Shown: one piece after another, positions 43,915 to 54,193 of the stretch
Layout of the letters: every line of letters starts with the position of its first letter
Numbering within the stretch: position 1 is the first letter of the stretch
Notes under the pieces: model-generated
Told to the model about the DNA's origin: nothing
Databases searched by the model: none
What the model saw: the letters and a program-made list of their open reading frames with translations, nothing else
Made by a program: the position numbers and the translations under genes
From: JAXMBX01 sp046349635
Lineage (GTDB): Bacteria > Planctomycetota > Planctomycetia > Planctomycetales > Planctomycetaceae
DNA length: 64,000 bases
Reading direction: 5' to 3'
Assembly: GCA_046349635.1 (NCBI GenBank)
Contig: JAXMBX010000002.1
Location: forward strand, 124,001 to 188,000

Positions 43915-46900
43915 TTTCGACTTCCTCGCCGAGCCTTCGGACAGGCTCTGCGCTCTGCTCCTCGAAATCGAGGACGCCTTCCACTCCGAGAGGCAACCCG
44001 CTTTCGATCCCGAGGAAATCCGGGAACTCGACCCCCGAGAACGCCAGATCCTTTCTCATGCCTGTCACCACCTTTCGCTGCTCTATTCTTCCGAAACCTC
44101 TCTCCAGCGACGCCCCCACCCTGCACTGACAACTCGCTTCGACTCGGAGCAGGAACCTCACCGCGATGATTTCGAGTTCGAAGTCACCCCGGACCTTCAG
44201 ACCTTCCTCGGAATCCATGACTCCCGCTTTGGGCGCTTTGAAGTCCTCCGCGGACTCGGGATGGGAGGCCATGGCATCGTCTTCCTCGCCCGCGATCCCA
44301 ATCTCGATCGACTCATCGCCCTCAAAGTCCCACGCCCGGATGTCCTTGTCCACGAATCCATGTGCGAAAGATTCATGGCCGAAGGACGCGCCGCCGCCAT
44401 GCTCCACCACCCCAATATCGTCACCATCTTCGAGGCTGGCCAGGTCGGTGCCATCTGCTACCTCGCTCAGGACTACATCCCCGGCCCCTCACTCGCCGAT
44501 TGGCTCGAGGAGCACCCCCAGCCCCTTAAACCCCGCGCTGCCGCCACATTCCTCCTCGAATTGACCGACGGGATCGACGCCGCACATCGCCATCATCTCC
44601 TCCACCGCGATATCAAGCCCGGAAACATTCTCCTTGCTCCCGCCTCCTTCGACCTTCCGCTCGACAGGCTTGAACACTTCATCCCCAAGCTGACCGACTT
44701 CGGACTTGCCAAGATCCTCGACACCCGGGTTCTGACTCGCTCGGGCATGCTCATCGGAACCCCCGCTTACATGCCCCCTGAAGTCCTCGCCGGAAACAAT
44801 CGCGAAGCTGCCCCAGTCGTCGATCTCTATGCACTGGGCATCATCCTCTATCAACTGCTCACCGGCACCCTTCCCTTTGCCGGCGAAGCCGCCGCCGAAA
44901 TCTTCCATAAGATCTCCACCGGGCAACTCATCCCCCCTCGACAAATCAATCCTGACATCCCCCGCGACCTAGAGACCATCTGCCTCAAATGTATCGACCC
45001 GGATCCGCGCCGCCGCTTTCAGACTGCGCGCGAACTCGCCGCGGACCTTCAGCGTTTCCTCGACGACAGGCCCGTCCTCGCCCGGAGGATCTCTCTGGGC
45101 GAGCGGTTCTGGCGAAAATGTCGCCGCCACCCGGGGCTCCTCGCCTCCCTCTGCCTCCTGGCATTCTTGACCCTGTCAGGGGTCTTATTCGTTCAATCCA
45201 TGCTCTCCTCGACCCACGATCAATATCAGTCCCTGCTCCAGAAGGAGACCTACTTTCAGCAGGTCATTCTCGCTCACGAGGAAATTGCCCAAGGCAAATA
45301 TGCCGAGGGAGAAGCCAGGCTCGACCGCCTCATCCCAAAACCGGGAGATCGTGACTGGCGCGGCTGGGAATGGTCCCTCCAGAAAACGTTCCTCCCCAAA
45401 CTGTCTCTCCTCCGTGAACTTCATGCCCATCAGGCGGAAGTCCATGCCCTCGCCATCTCGCCCGATGCCCGGACCATCTTTTCCGTGGACGTCTCGGGCA
45501 CTCTTTGCATCTGGGACGCACAGACGGGCCAACTCCGCAAACAATGCCGTCCTCACCCCTCTGAAATCACCTCACTCCAGATCACCCCCGATGGCAAAAC
45601 GCTCGTTTCCGCAGGTGTCGATCGCATTGTCCGGCTCCTTGATCCACAAACCGGCGCGGAACTTTACCGCTTTCCTCCCTTCGATCTCACCGTCTCTGCA
45701 ATCGCTGTCTCTGAGGATGGACAACTCCTCGCCGTCGGCACACGCTCCAATGAAGTCTCCCTCTGGAACCTCCCTCAACGTACCCTCTGGCAGAAACTTC
45801 CCCCGTTCCCGGATGTAATCACTTCCCTTGAATTCGGCGGTCCTTCGATCGTCCCCGTCCTTTCCATAGGATGCAAAAATAAGACCACCTACCTCTTCGG
45901 CCTCCGCGAACGCGCCATCATTCGCCAGGTTAATGACGCGGCTCCCACACTCTGCGTCAAAAACGGTCCAAATCTAAAGCAAGTCACTCGCGTCGGGTAT
46001 GGCACCCGAATCTCGATCGATGATTTCCTGGATAAAGATTCTCCCCCTCTCGTTATCCCTCTCAGGGACGGCAGAATTCCGTGCTGCACTTTCTCCGTCG
46101 ATAAGACCTATCTCTTCACGGGGTTTGCCAACGGAACAATTTCCGTTCTCCGTTTTGATAATCCCGATACTCAGCCTCCACCCCCTTTCGAGTTTCGCGC
46201 CCACCAGGGAAGCATCGAAACGATGGCCCTCTCCTCTGACAACGCAATCCTCGTCACCGCGGGAGAAGACCACGTCGTCCGAATTTGGGATGCCTCCCCT
46301 TTCATGATCAATCTCCGTGGACTCGCCACCAGGAAAATCCGTTATGCCGCAATCTCCCCGGACGACCACACCGCGGCTTTTCTCGATGCTGACGGAACTG
46401 TCGAAGTCCGCGATCTCGATCGCCCCGCCTCCCCCGGCGTCACCTTCAAAACTGAACACGGCGCCCATCTCTGCAAGTTCTTCGACCCGCGGACTTTGAT
46501 CGTCCCGGTCCGAGGGCATGTTTTACATCTGGTCGATCCGGCAACCGGTGAATCAACTCGACGGATCCCCCTCCCTGATGACCTGCCGGATCAATCCTTC
46601 GACCTCGTGCGCGATGTCGCCAACCGACTAATTTACGTCGTTCTCTGGAATCGCCGCGAGCTGTTACAAATCTCTCTTCAGGAACCTGCCGTCGTCCGGA
46701 AGATCATCGTCCCTGCTGAGTATGGAAATGTCCGCGATGTTGTCCTGAGACCTCAAACGGAGGAATTGCTCATCGGAACGACCGACGGACTGTTCAATTA
46801 TCGTCCCTCTGAAAATCGATTCCACCTCCTCACCCCTGCGACTTTCCCCCTCTCAACTCGCGCCCTCGCCGCGCATCCCAATGGCCATCTCCTGGCCTGC

Positions 46901-47203
46901 GCCGCGAATGATGGCCAGATTGTCGTCTGGGATCTTCTCAAAAATCGGCTTGCGGTCCAGCTTCTCAGCCATAATTCCGCCTGCGACATCACTGATATCC
47001 GCTACAACGCCGACGGGTCGAGACTGTGCGCGATCTCAAAACACCCCAACGGCTTCTACATCTGGAACGCCGCCAATCGTAACGAACTCATCAGGCTGAA
47101 ATTCAACATTCACCAATACCTCGCCACCTCTCCCTCCGACCGACATCTCCTATTCTATGACTTCAACGGTTCCACCCCGTTCCACTTTCGCTTCGACCGC
47201 TGA
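43889..47203 (+). CDS. Ser/Thr protein kinase with WD40 domain (first)
   Basis: The 1104-residue protein has an N-terminal region (1-112), then a Hanks-type kinase: GLGMGGHGIVFLA, catalytic Lys146 in LIALKVPRP, HRDIKPGNILL, DFGLAKIL and GTPAYMPPEV. A single membrane helix follows near residue 415 (GLLASLCLLAFLTLSGVLF), then a linker and about 620 residues of WD40-type repeats (TLCIWDAQTGQL, VRLLDPQTGAEL, VVRIWDASPF, QIVVWDLLKN, FYIWNAANRN). The layout is cytosolic kinase, membrane helix, extracytoplasmic propeller sensor. Start overlaps the sigma-factor gene by 26 nt. Confidence 0.93.
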   Translation: MIDGQVQNDFDFLAEPSDRLCALLLEIEDAFHSERQPAFDPEEIRELDPRERQILSHACHHLSLLYSSETSLQRRPHPALTTRFDSEQEPHRDDFEFEVTPDLQTFLGIHDSRFGRFEVLRGLGMGGHGIVFLARDPNLDRLIALKVPRPDVLVHESMCERFMAEGRAAAMLHHPNIVTIFEAGQVGAICYLAQDYIPGPSLADWLEEHPQPLKPRAAATFLLELTDGIDAAHRHHLLHRDIKPGNILLAPASFDLPLDRLEHFIPKLTDFGLAKILDTRVLTRSGMLIGTPAYMPPEVLAGNNREAAPVVDLYALGIILYQLLTGTLPFAGEAAAEIFHKISTGQLIPPRQINPDIPRDLETICLKCIDPDPRRRFQTARELAADLQRFLDDRPVLARRISLGERFWRKCRRHPGLLASLCLLAFLTLSGVLFVQSMLSSTHDQYQSLLQKETYFQQVILAHEEIAQGKYAEGEARLDRLIPKPGDRDWRGWEWSLQKTFLPKLSLLRELHAHQAEVHALAISPDARTIFSVDVSGTLCIWDAQTGQLRKQCRPHPSEITSLQITPDGKTLVSAGVDRIVRLLDPQTGAELYRFPPFDLTVSAIAVSEDGQLLAVGTRSNEVSLWNLPQRTLWQKLPPFPDVITSLEFGGPSIVPVLSIGCKNKTTYLFGLRERAIIRQVNDAAPTLCVKNGPNLKQVTRVGYGTRISIDDFLDKDSPPLVIPLRDGRIPCCTFSVDKTYLFTGFANGTISVLRFDNPDTQPPPPFEFRAHQGSIETMALSSDNAILVTAGEDHVVRIWDASPFMINLRGLATRKIRYAAISPDDHTAAFLDADGTVEVRDLDRPASPGVTFKTEHGAHLCKFFDPRTLIVPVRGHVLHLVDPATGESTRRIPLPDDLPDQSFDLVRDVANRLIYVVLWNRRELLQISLQEPAVVRKIIVPAEYGNVRDVVLRPQTEELLIGTTDGLFNYRPSENRFHLLTPATFPLSTRALAAHPNGHLLACAANDGQIVVWDLLKNRLAVQLLSHNSACDITDIRYNADGSRLCAISKHPNGFYIWNAANRNELIRLKFNIHQYLATSPSDRHLLFYDFNGSTPFHFRFDR

Positions 47204-47588
47204 ACGCCCCTCCCTCCCCATGGACAGTGGTTGCCTCTCTACCGTTTTGGGTAAAAGTCTGGTTGCTCAGCGACCAGCCAGCCCCCAATATCCGCTTTCT
47301 CGCTCGCCGCTCGCGAGTGGAATTCGTCCGCGTAAAGTGGTCGATTCGAACGATTTGCTTTGACGCTGGAATCCCGTCACGATTAGCCTATGGACAGCGG
47401 TATTTCATGGCATAGGCATGATGTCCATGACGAGAGATGCCGGACACCCCCGATCATTCTGACCGAGGTTGAGTCCCCTGTTTCTTTCGCATCTCGATTT
47501 CCACCCCTCCGGAATCCGCGCCGGATTCCCTGAGCCGCCGTCCCGATCGCGCGCAAGCTCTAAAGATTTCTGATTTGGGAGAAAAAAA
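47204..47588 (+). other. Intergenic region upstream of the secreted-propeller operon
   Basis: This 385-bp stretch holds no supported gene. A TTGAGTCCCC (47469-47478) resembles the TTGACTC-type sequences before both sigma genes and might belong to an ECF-dependent promoter of the downstream three-gene operon. No matching -10 was found. Confidence 0.35.
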
Positions 47589-49736
47589 ATGATTCGCTTC
47601 CAGTGGCTCCACGCTCTACGCAATCACTCTCCTCTTCCCCTCGCTAATCGCCGTAAACGACGTCTCAATGGGACACGTTCAGCGATCCAGTCTCTGGAGC
47701 AGCGCACCCTTCTCTCCGCGACCAAGATCGGGGTGGAGACGCGGATCAATAACACCGTCACCAATGACCAGAGAACGCCCGACGTCGCGATGGCTCCCAA
47801 TGGCGATTATGTCGTCGTCTGGCATAGTTTTCAGACCGGGGACGCCGATATTTATGGGCAGCGGTATTCCGCATATGGAACCCGGCTGGGAACCGAATTC
47901 CGGATCAACGTCACCACGACGGGCACGCAGGTTTTTCCGACGATCGCCATGGATCCCAGCGGCAATTTCGTGGTCGCCTGGTCGGGCGACCAGGGTCAGC
48001 CGGATTATGAAGTTTACTGTCGCCGGTTCAACGCCGCAGGGGTGGCGCTGAGTGGTGACATCCTGGTCAACACGACGCTTGCGGGCAGTCACCGCTATCC
48101 CGACATTGCCATGGACAGCGCAGGCGATTTTGTCATCGGCTGGTCTGACCCTAACATCGGCAACATGGGGTTCCAGGCGTTTAATTCATCAGGACAGAAG
48201 GTGGGAACGGAGATCCTTCGCAAAGATGGATCTAACAATTATGGAGACCCCTCGATTGCAATGGGGCCGAACGGCGATTTTGTGATCGCCTGGGATGTAT
48301 TCACTTCGGGGTTCTCCGGCATTCTCGCCCAGCGTTTCGATTCCTACGGTGTTCCCCAGGGAGGCGTTTTTCAAGTTGATCTCGATGCACCCCAGGACGG
48401 ATTTCTCCCTGCCGCGGCGATGGATGCCTTCGGAAACGTGGTGATTTCCTGGGTCAGTAATGGTAAAGATGGGGATGGATGGGGGATCTATGCCCGGCGT
48501 TTCGATGCGGCCAATAATCCCCTTGGGCCGGAGTTCCGCGTCAACACTTCCACGCCGGGAAATCAGTACGGACCCGCGATCGCGATGAGTCCCAACGGTA
48601 ATTTTGACATCACCTGGTCCTCGATCGATCCGGCAACGGGCTTCTACGACGTCTATGCCAAGATGTATAACGCCCAGGGAAAAGCCATCACCAATGAATT
48701 CCGCGTCAATACCTACACCACTCTCGAACAACAGTCCGCGAGTGTCGCCGCGGACGCCGACGGGAATTTTATGGTGGTGTGGGAAAGTAACGGGCGGGAC
48801 ACCAGCGGCTATGGGATCTATGGCCAGCTTTATGCCCGGAAAACGGACTTTGTGGGGGTGCAACGGGGCGGTTCCTTCTACCTCGATTCGAACCACAATG
48901 ACAATTACGAGGGGGGGACGACAACAGCCGATGACATTCTCACGACGTTTGGCGGCTCGGGGGATATCCCTTTGGTCGGTGATTGGAATGGCGACGGTTT
49001 CGACGACATCGGCATCTGGCGCAACGGATTCTTCTACCTTGACGCCAACGGCAACGGAGTCTACGACGGCAGTGTGACAGACCGTTACTTCTCGTTCGGC
49101 CTGACGACGGATACTCCTATCGTTGGTGACTGGAACGGCGACGGTATCGATGACGTCGGCGTCTGGCGCGCCGGGAAGTTCTACGTTGACCTCAACGGCG
49201 ACCGGGCGTTCGGAGCCACTGATGGAACCTGGTCCTTCGGTGTGGCGACAGACACACCCATCGTCGGAGACTGGAATGGCGACGGAAAAGATGACATCGG
49301 CGTTTGGCGGGCCGGTCTCTTTTACATGGACCTCAACGGTAATCACCAGTGGGATCGGACTCCCTCTGATCGGGTCTATGAATTTGGCCTGAGCACCGAC
49401 AAGCCGATCATCGGAGATTGGAACGGCGACGGCAAGGATGATATCGGCGTCAGGCGGGCAGCCCGTTTCTGGATCGATGGCAATGCCAACGGCAAATGGG
49501 ATGGAGCCGTCGATGATTACTTCATCGACTTCGGAAATGCCTCAGGCGATGTCCCCCTCATCGGTTTCTGGCGTCCTCGCGCCGTCCCCGGAACTCCTCC
49601 CGCAGCGCCTGCAGGCATCTCCATCACCGCTCCTGCTTTGGAACAGGTCGCTGCTCCGACAGTCACTGCAGCCCAGATCGACCCCGGTGTCACTCGCAAA
49701 TCCGGCACCGCAAAATCGACCGCACTCGGAACCTGA
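47589..49736 (+). CDS. Secreted beta-propeller plus FG-GAP-like repeat protein 1
   Basis: The 715-residue protein has the planctomycete secretion motif SLEQRTLLSA near residue 36 after an Arg-rich N-terminus. Residues 45-415 form seven ~52-residue units of the form FRVN...PxIAMxxxGNFVIxW...IYAQRF, suggesting a seven-bladed beta propeller. Residues 420-665 hold four to five ~47-residue units DWNGDGxDDIGVWRxGxFYL with Ca-binding-like DxNxDG loops. The tail is Ala/Pro rich. An upstream GGGAG decides the start. It is first of three tandem paralogues. Confidence 0.85.
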   Translation: MIRFQWLHALRNHSPLPLANRRKRRLNGTRSAIQSLEQRTLLSATKIGVETRINNTVTNDQRTPDVAMAPNGDYVVVWHSFQTGDADIYGQRYSAYGTRLGTEFRINVTTTGTQVFPTIAMDPSGNFVVAWSGDQGQPDYEVYCRRFNAAGVALSGDILVNTTLAGSHRYPDIAMDSAGDFVIGWSDPNIGNMGFQAFNSSGQKVGTEILRKDGSNNYGDPSIAMGPNGDFVIAWDVFTSGFSGILAQRFDSYGVPQGGVFQVDLDAPQDGFLPAAAMDAFGNVVISWVSNGKDGDGWGIYARRFDAANNPLGPEFRVNTSTPGNQYGPAIAMSPNGNFDITWSSIDPATGFYDVYAKMYNAQGKAITNEFRVNTYTTLEQQSASVAADADGNFMVVWESNGRDTSGYGIYGQLYARKTDFVGVQRGGSFYLDSNHNDNYEGGTTTADDILTTFGGSGDIPLVGDWNGDGFDDIGIWRNGFFYLDANGNGVYDGSVTDRYFSFGLTTDTPIVGDWNGDGIDDVGVWRAGKFYVDLNGDRAFGATDGTWSFGVATDTPIVGDWNGDGKDDIGVWRAGLFYMDLNGNHQWDRTPSDRVYEFGLSTDKPIIGDWNGDGKDDIGVRRAARFWIDGNANGKWDGAVDDYFIDFGNASGDVPLIGFWRPRAVPGTPPAAPAGISITAPALEQVAAPTVTAAQIDPGVTRKSGTAKSTALGT
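49641..49724 (+). repeat. 84-bp near-identical block in tail of propeller protein 1
   Basis: This segment, encoding EQVAAPTVTAAQIDPGVTRK onward, differs from 51781-51864 at only two of 84 positions, although the flanking parts of the two genes show many synonymous differences. Confidence 0.9.
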
Positions 49737-49752
49737 TCTTTTCGGAGAAATC

Positions 49753-51876
49753 ATGTTTTATTCACACCGTGCTACGAAACGCTCTGGCCGCCTCAATTCT
49801 CGCACGCCGCTTCAATACCTGGAGTCGCGTACTCTCCTCTCCGCCACGCCTCTGGGTGTTGAAACTCGTGTGAACCCCGTCGTCGCGGGCGATCAAACCG
49901 GCGTGCACGTCGCCAGAAATTCATCTGGCGCCACAGTCGTCACCTGGGCCAGCACTGAAGGAGGCGACTACGACGTCTACGCGCAGCGATTCAATGCCTG
50001 GGGCGCCAAGCTCGGAATCACTTTCCGAGTCAACGCCACCGCCGCAGGCGATCAGTACAACCCCTCCGTCGCGATCGATGAAGAGGGGAATTTCGTCATC
50101 GCTTGGCAAAGTTCCCAACTGGATGGCAGTGGAGACATCTACTTCCGACGCTTTAATGCCTTCGGAGGAAGTGTGCCAACGGACATCCTGGTCAACAGCA
50201 ATACTGCCCTGTTCCAGTCCAACCCGGAAGTTGCCATGGACTCGGCGGGAAACACCGTCATCGTCTGGCAAAGCAATGTCCAGTCTGGAAATACCCAGAT
50301 CATTGGGCAGCGTATTCTCCCGTCGGGGACCGGCGATTTCCTGGGGAGCAATTTCACGATAAATAGATCAACTGCGGGGGCGGGAGATAATCCGGACGTC
50401 GCCATGGGCAACGACGGTAAATTCATCGTCACCTGGCAGGCGCCTGATGGTAGCGGCACCGGAATCTATGCCGCCCAATACGCGTGGGCCGGAGGAGCGT
50501 TAACCAACGAATTTCGCGTGAACTCAGCCTCGGCCAACGGCCAGTACGAACCGAGCGTTGCCGCCGATCCGCAGGGGAATTACGTGATCGCCTGGACGAG
50601 CGACGGCGAGGATGGTGACCAGGCGGGGGTCTATGCCCAGTTGTTCAACGCGGTAACCTACCAGGTGGGATCCGAGTTTCAGGTCAACACCACGACGAGT
50701 GGTCTCCAGAACGGACCTGACGTCACAATGGCGGCGAATGGCAACTTCGTCATTACCTGGTCTGACGGATCGTCGATCTCGCCGAGTGAAGTGATGATGC
50801 AGCAGTACTCTGCCAATGGCACACCAAACGGACTTGAACGGCGCGTCAATACCTACACAAGCTCGTCTCAGTATTATGCTCATGCCGCCATGGATGCGAC
50901 GGGGAATTTCGTAATCACGTGGATCAGCAACGGACAGGATGGATCGGGATCTGGAATCTACAGTCAGTTTTACACGAACAAAACGGACTATGTGGGGGTC
51001 CAGCGCGGTTCCATCTTCTTCCTCGATTCCAATCACAATGACAACTACGAAGGTGGCGGGACTTCGGTCGATGACACCTACTCGACATTCGGTGCTGCCG
51101 GGGACAAACCGGTCGTGGGCGACTGGAACGGGGACGGCTTTGACGATATCGGAATCTGGCGCAGCGGATTTTTCTATCTCGATGCCAACGGGAACGGAGT
51201 CTACGACGGCCCCACGATTGATCGCTATTTTGCTTTCGGCCTCACCACCGATACTCCCGTTGCGGGGGACTGGAATGGGGACGGCATTGATGACATCGGC
51301 GTCTGGCGCGCCGGAAAGTTCTATCTCGACACCAATAGCAGCCGCTCTTTCGATTCCAACGACGGGACCTACACCTTCGGCACGACAGGCGATACCCCGA
51401 TCATTGGCGACTGGAACGGTGACGGGAAAGATGACATCGGGGTGTGGCGAGGCGGTCTGTTCTATCAGGATCTCAACGGCAATCACAAATGGGATCGGAC
51501 ACCGCTCGACCGGGTCTACGAATTCGGCCTGGCGACCGACAAGCCGATTATCGGCGACTGGAACGGTGATGGGAAAGACGACATCGGGGTGAAGCGCGCC
51601 GCACGGTTCTGGATTGACGGCAATGCCAACGGCAAGTGGGACGGGGCCGTCGATGACTACTTCATCGACTTCGGGAATGCCTCCGGTGACGTGCCGCTTG
51701 TTGGCTTTTGGCGCCCCCGCGCAGTCCCCGGTTCAGCCCCCGCTGCACCGTCGGGCATGACTGTCGCCGCTCCCGCGTCGGAACAGGTCGCTGCTCCGAC
51801 AATCACTGCAGCCCAGATCGACCCCGGTGTCACTCGCAAATCCGGCACCGCGAAATCGACCGCAATAAACACCTGA
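49753..51876 (+). CDS. Secreted beta-propeller plus FG-GAP-like repeat protein 2
   Basis: The 707-residue paralogue of the previous gene has the secretion motif YLESRTLLSA near residue 28, seven propeller units (VNATAAGDQYNPSVAIDEEG, VNSASANGQYEPSVAADPQG and others), then the DWNGDG repeats (VGDWNGDGFDDIGIWRSG, IGDWNGDGKDDIGVKRA). It starts 16 nt after the stop of protein 1, with GGAG upstream, so the operon is compact. The longer open frame from 49438 overlaps protein 1 and is not real. The last 25 residues nearly match protein 1. Confidence 0.85.
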   Translation: MFYSHRATKRSGRLNSRTPLQYLESRTLLSATPLGVETRVNPVVAGDQTGVHVARNSSGATVVTWASTEGGDYDVYAQRFNAWGAKLGITFRVNATAAGDQYNPSVAIDEEGNFVIAWQSSQLDGSGDIYFRRFNAFGGSVPTDILVNSNTALFQSNPEVAMDSAGNTVIVWQSNVQSGNTQIIGQRILPSGTGDFLGSNFTINRSTAGAGDNPDVAMGNDGKFIVTWQAPDGSGTGIYAAQYAWAGGALTNEFRVNSASANGQYEPSVAADPQGNYVIAWTSDGEDGDQAGVYAQLFNAVTYQVGSEFQVNTTTSGLQNGPDVTMAANGNFVITWSDGSSISPSEVMMQQYSANGTPNGLERRVNTYTSSSQYYAHAAMDATGNFVITWISNGQDGSGSGIYSQFYTNKTDYVGVQRGSIFFLDSNHNDNYEGGGTSVDDTYSTFGAAGDKPVVGDWNGDGFDDIGIWRSGFFYLDANGNGVYDGPTIDRYFAFGLTTDTPVAGDWNGDGIDDIGVWRAGKFYLDTNSSRSFDSNDGTYTFGTTGDTPIIGDWNGDGKDDIGVWRGGLFYQDLNGNHKWDRTPLDRVYEFGLATDKPIIGDWNGDGKDDIGVKRAARFWIDGNANGKWDGAVDDYFIDFGNASGDVPLVGFWRPRAVPGSAPAAPSGMTVAAPASEQVAAPTITAAQIDPGVTRKSGTAKSTAINT
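51781..51864 (+). repeat. 84-bp near-identical block in tail of propeller protein 2
   Basis: This is the partner of 49641-49724, with 82 of 84 bases identical. The third paralogue (from about 53934) shares the protein-level motif EQVAAPTITAAQIDP but not the nucleotide identity. Confidence 0.9.
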
Positions 51877-51910
51877 CTCCTTTTAGTCAGAACCCTTCCA
51901 GGAGAAAACC

Positions 51911-54127
51911 ATGCTTTCCCGTCGTCCCACAGCGAAACGCCTTGCGCGACTCTCACCGTGTACGGCACTTCAATCTCTCGAATCTCGTATTCTCCTCTCC
52001 GCCACTAAAGTCGGTCCGGAGACACGCGTCAACACGACGACCGTGAACCAACAGATCTATCAGGACGTTGCGATGGATGCCGGGGGTGATTACATCGTCG
52101 TGTGGCAAAGTTATCAAAATGCGACAGACTACGATATCTACGCCCAGCGTTACTCAGCGTGGGGTGCCAAAGTAGGCGTTCAGTTCCGCGTCAATACCGT
52201 CGGCACCGGCGAGCAAGTGGATCCCGTCGTCGCCATGAGTGCAGACGGATCCTTTGCCATCGCGTGGATCGGCACTCAATCCGGAGAAGATGATATTTAT
52301 GTGCGGCGGTTTAACGCGGCTGGAGTCGCCCAGGGAGTGGAGGTGATGGCGAACACGGCGACAGGATCCAATCATCAGAATCCCGCCATTGCCATGAATC
52401 CGGCTGGAAAGTTCGTCGTCACTTGGAACGACACGCCGGCGGGAGCGTCGAATAGCGTTTACGCACAAGTATTCACCTCTTCCGGCGGTCGAATCGGCGG
52501 TGAACTTCGGGCCAATTCGGATACAACCGATAGCCAATACGAACCCAGCGTTGCCATGGACTCCCTGGGAAACTTTGCGATTACCTGGACGGACTTTTAT
52601 TCTCCCACTGCGGACAAGTACGTGAAGGCACAGCGATTTAATTCCTGGGGAATCCCTCTCGGGAACAATTTCTACGTGAATACCTATCAATCCGGCTCTC
52701 AGGAAACGCCCGCAATCGCGATGGATGGGGTTGGAAACTTTGTGATTGCCTGGAGCAGCGTGGGTCAGGATCTCAGCGATCGTGGTATCTACGCCCAGCG
52801 GTATAACGCCTCAGGGGTTCCGCAGGGGGGTGAGTTTCGTGTGAATACAACGACAACGTTGACCCAGGAACTTCCTGATATCGCCATGGACCCTGCCGGG
52901 AATTTTGTGATCACCTGGGACAGTTTGCAACTGGGAACGAATGACATCTATGCGCAGTTATACAATGCGGCGGGCATGATGCAGGGCCCCGAATTCCAGG
53001 TCCACCCGCCGCGCGATTTCAATCAGTTCGTCCCGACGGCAGCGATGGATTCGGCTGGAAACTTCATCGTCGCCTGGTCCAGCAATTTTCAGGATGGGGA
53101 CGGTTTCGGTATCTACTCCCAGCTTTATGCGCACAAAATCGACTATGCAGGGGTGCAGCGGGGAGCGTCCTTCTATCTGGATTCCAACCACGACGACAAC
53201 TACAACGGCAACTCGACAATCGCCGATGACACTCTCACGACGTTTGGCGCATCGGGGGATAAACCCGTGATCGGCGACTGGAACAAAGACGGCTTTGACG
53301 ACATCGGCGTCTGGCGTGCGGGATTCTTCTACCTCGATGCCAACGGCAACGGCACCTACGACGGAGCGACCTTAGACCGCTACTTCTCATTCGGTCTGAC
53401 GACGGATACCCCAATCGCCGGAGATTGGGATGGCGATGGCAAGGATGAAATCGGCGTCTGGCGCGCTGGAAAGTTTTATCTAGACGTCAATGGGAACCGT
53501 ACGTTTGATGCCACCGATGCCACCTATACCTTTGGCGCGTCCACTGACACGCCACTCATCGGTGACTGGAATGGGGATGGCATCGATGACATCGGAGTCT
53601 GGCGCGCTGGAAAATTCTACCTCGATATGAACGGAGACCACCTCTGGGGTCGCCCCGACGTCGATGCCGTCTTTTCTTTCGGCAATCCGACGGATAAGCC
53701 GGTTGTCGGTGACTGGAACGGCGACGGACGCGATAAAGTCGGCGTCCGCAGAACCTCACAGTTCTGGACCGACTACAACGGCGATCGCAAGTGGGATACC
53801 GCAGATGGTCCTTATACCATTGACTTCGGTGTCACCAGCGACGTTCCCCTCGTCGGCTTCTGGCGACCCCGCGCCGTCCCCGGTGTTCCCCCGGCAGCTC
53901 CCGCGGGAATCTCCATTGTTGCTCCTTCGGCAGAACAGGTCGCCGCTCCCACGATCACCGCAGCCCAGATCGACCCCAGTTCGCGAATTCAAGCGGCTGT
54001 TTCAACGAGTTCAGTTCTCATGCCAAAGACGACGTCCGGTGTGAAAAGGGGACATCACAAACATGCCGGCAAAAGTCTCTTTACCACTGCCGACTTACTC
54101 CAGGCTAAAATCGGAAGCGAACTGTGA
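51911..54127 (+). CDS. Secreted beta-propeller plus FG-GAP-like repeat protein 3
   Basis: The 738-residue third paralogue has the motif SLESRILLSA near residue 26, seven propeller units (VNTTTLTQELPDIAMDPAG-like, in VNTTTTLTQELPDIAMDPAG), and DWNGDG repeats that are more diverged at the end (WNGDGRDKVGVRRTSQFW). Its C-terminus is about 30 residues longer and basic (VKRGHHKHAGKSLFTTADLL), unlike proteins 1 and 2, and may be a cell-surface retention signal. It starts 34 nt after protein 2 with AGGAG upstream. Confidence 0.85.
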   Translation: MLSRRPTAKRLARLSPCTALQSLESRILLSATKVGPETRVNTTTVNQQIYQDVAMDAGGDYIVVWQSYQNATDYDIYAQRYSAWGAKVGVQFRVNTVGTGEQVDPVVAMSADGSFAIAWIGTQSGEDDIYVRRFNAAGVAQGVEVMANTATGSNHQNPAIAMNPAGKFVVTWNDTPAGASNSVYAQVFTSSGGRIGGELRANSDTTDSQYEPSVAMDSLGNFAITWTDFYSPTADKYVKAQRFNSWGIPLGNNFYVNTYQSGSQETPAIAMDGVGNFVIAWSSVGQDLSDRGIYAQRYNASGVPQGGEFRVNTTTTLTQELPDIAMDPAGNFVITWDSLQLGTNDIYAQLYNAAGMMQGPEFQVHPPRDFNQFVPTAAMDSAGNFIVAWSSNFQDGDGFGIYSQLYAHKIDYAGVQRGASFYLDSNHDDNYNGNSTIADDTLTTFGASGDKPVIGDWNKDGFDDIGVWRAGFFYLDANGNGTYDGATLDRYFSFGLTTDTPIAGDWDGDGKDEIGVWRAGKFYLDVNGNRTFDATDATYTFGASTDTPLIGDWNGDGIDDIGVWRAGKFYLDMNGDHLWGRPDVDAVFSFGNPTDKPVVGDWNGDGRDKVGVRRTSQFWTDYNGDRKWDTADGPYTIDFGVTSDVPLVGFWRPRAVPGVPPAAPAGISIVAPSAEQVAAPTITAAQIDPSSRIQAAVSTSSVLMPKTTSGVKRGHHKHAGKSLFTTADLLQAKIGSEL

Positions 54128-54193
54128 TGACCGGTCACTCTCTCGTGGGGGCATTCAACATCTCTGTAGAACTTCGAGGCTTATTTTCACTTC

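Noticed and set aside
48960..53760. Possible CRISPR-like or satellite repeats in the 47.6-54.1 kb region
   Set aside because: Recurring DNA words encode the DWNGDG protein repeats; spacing is about 140 nt, varies in sequence and stays in frame, so they are coding repeats.
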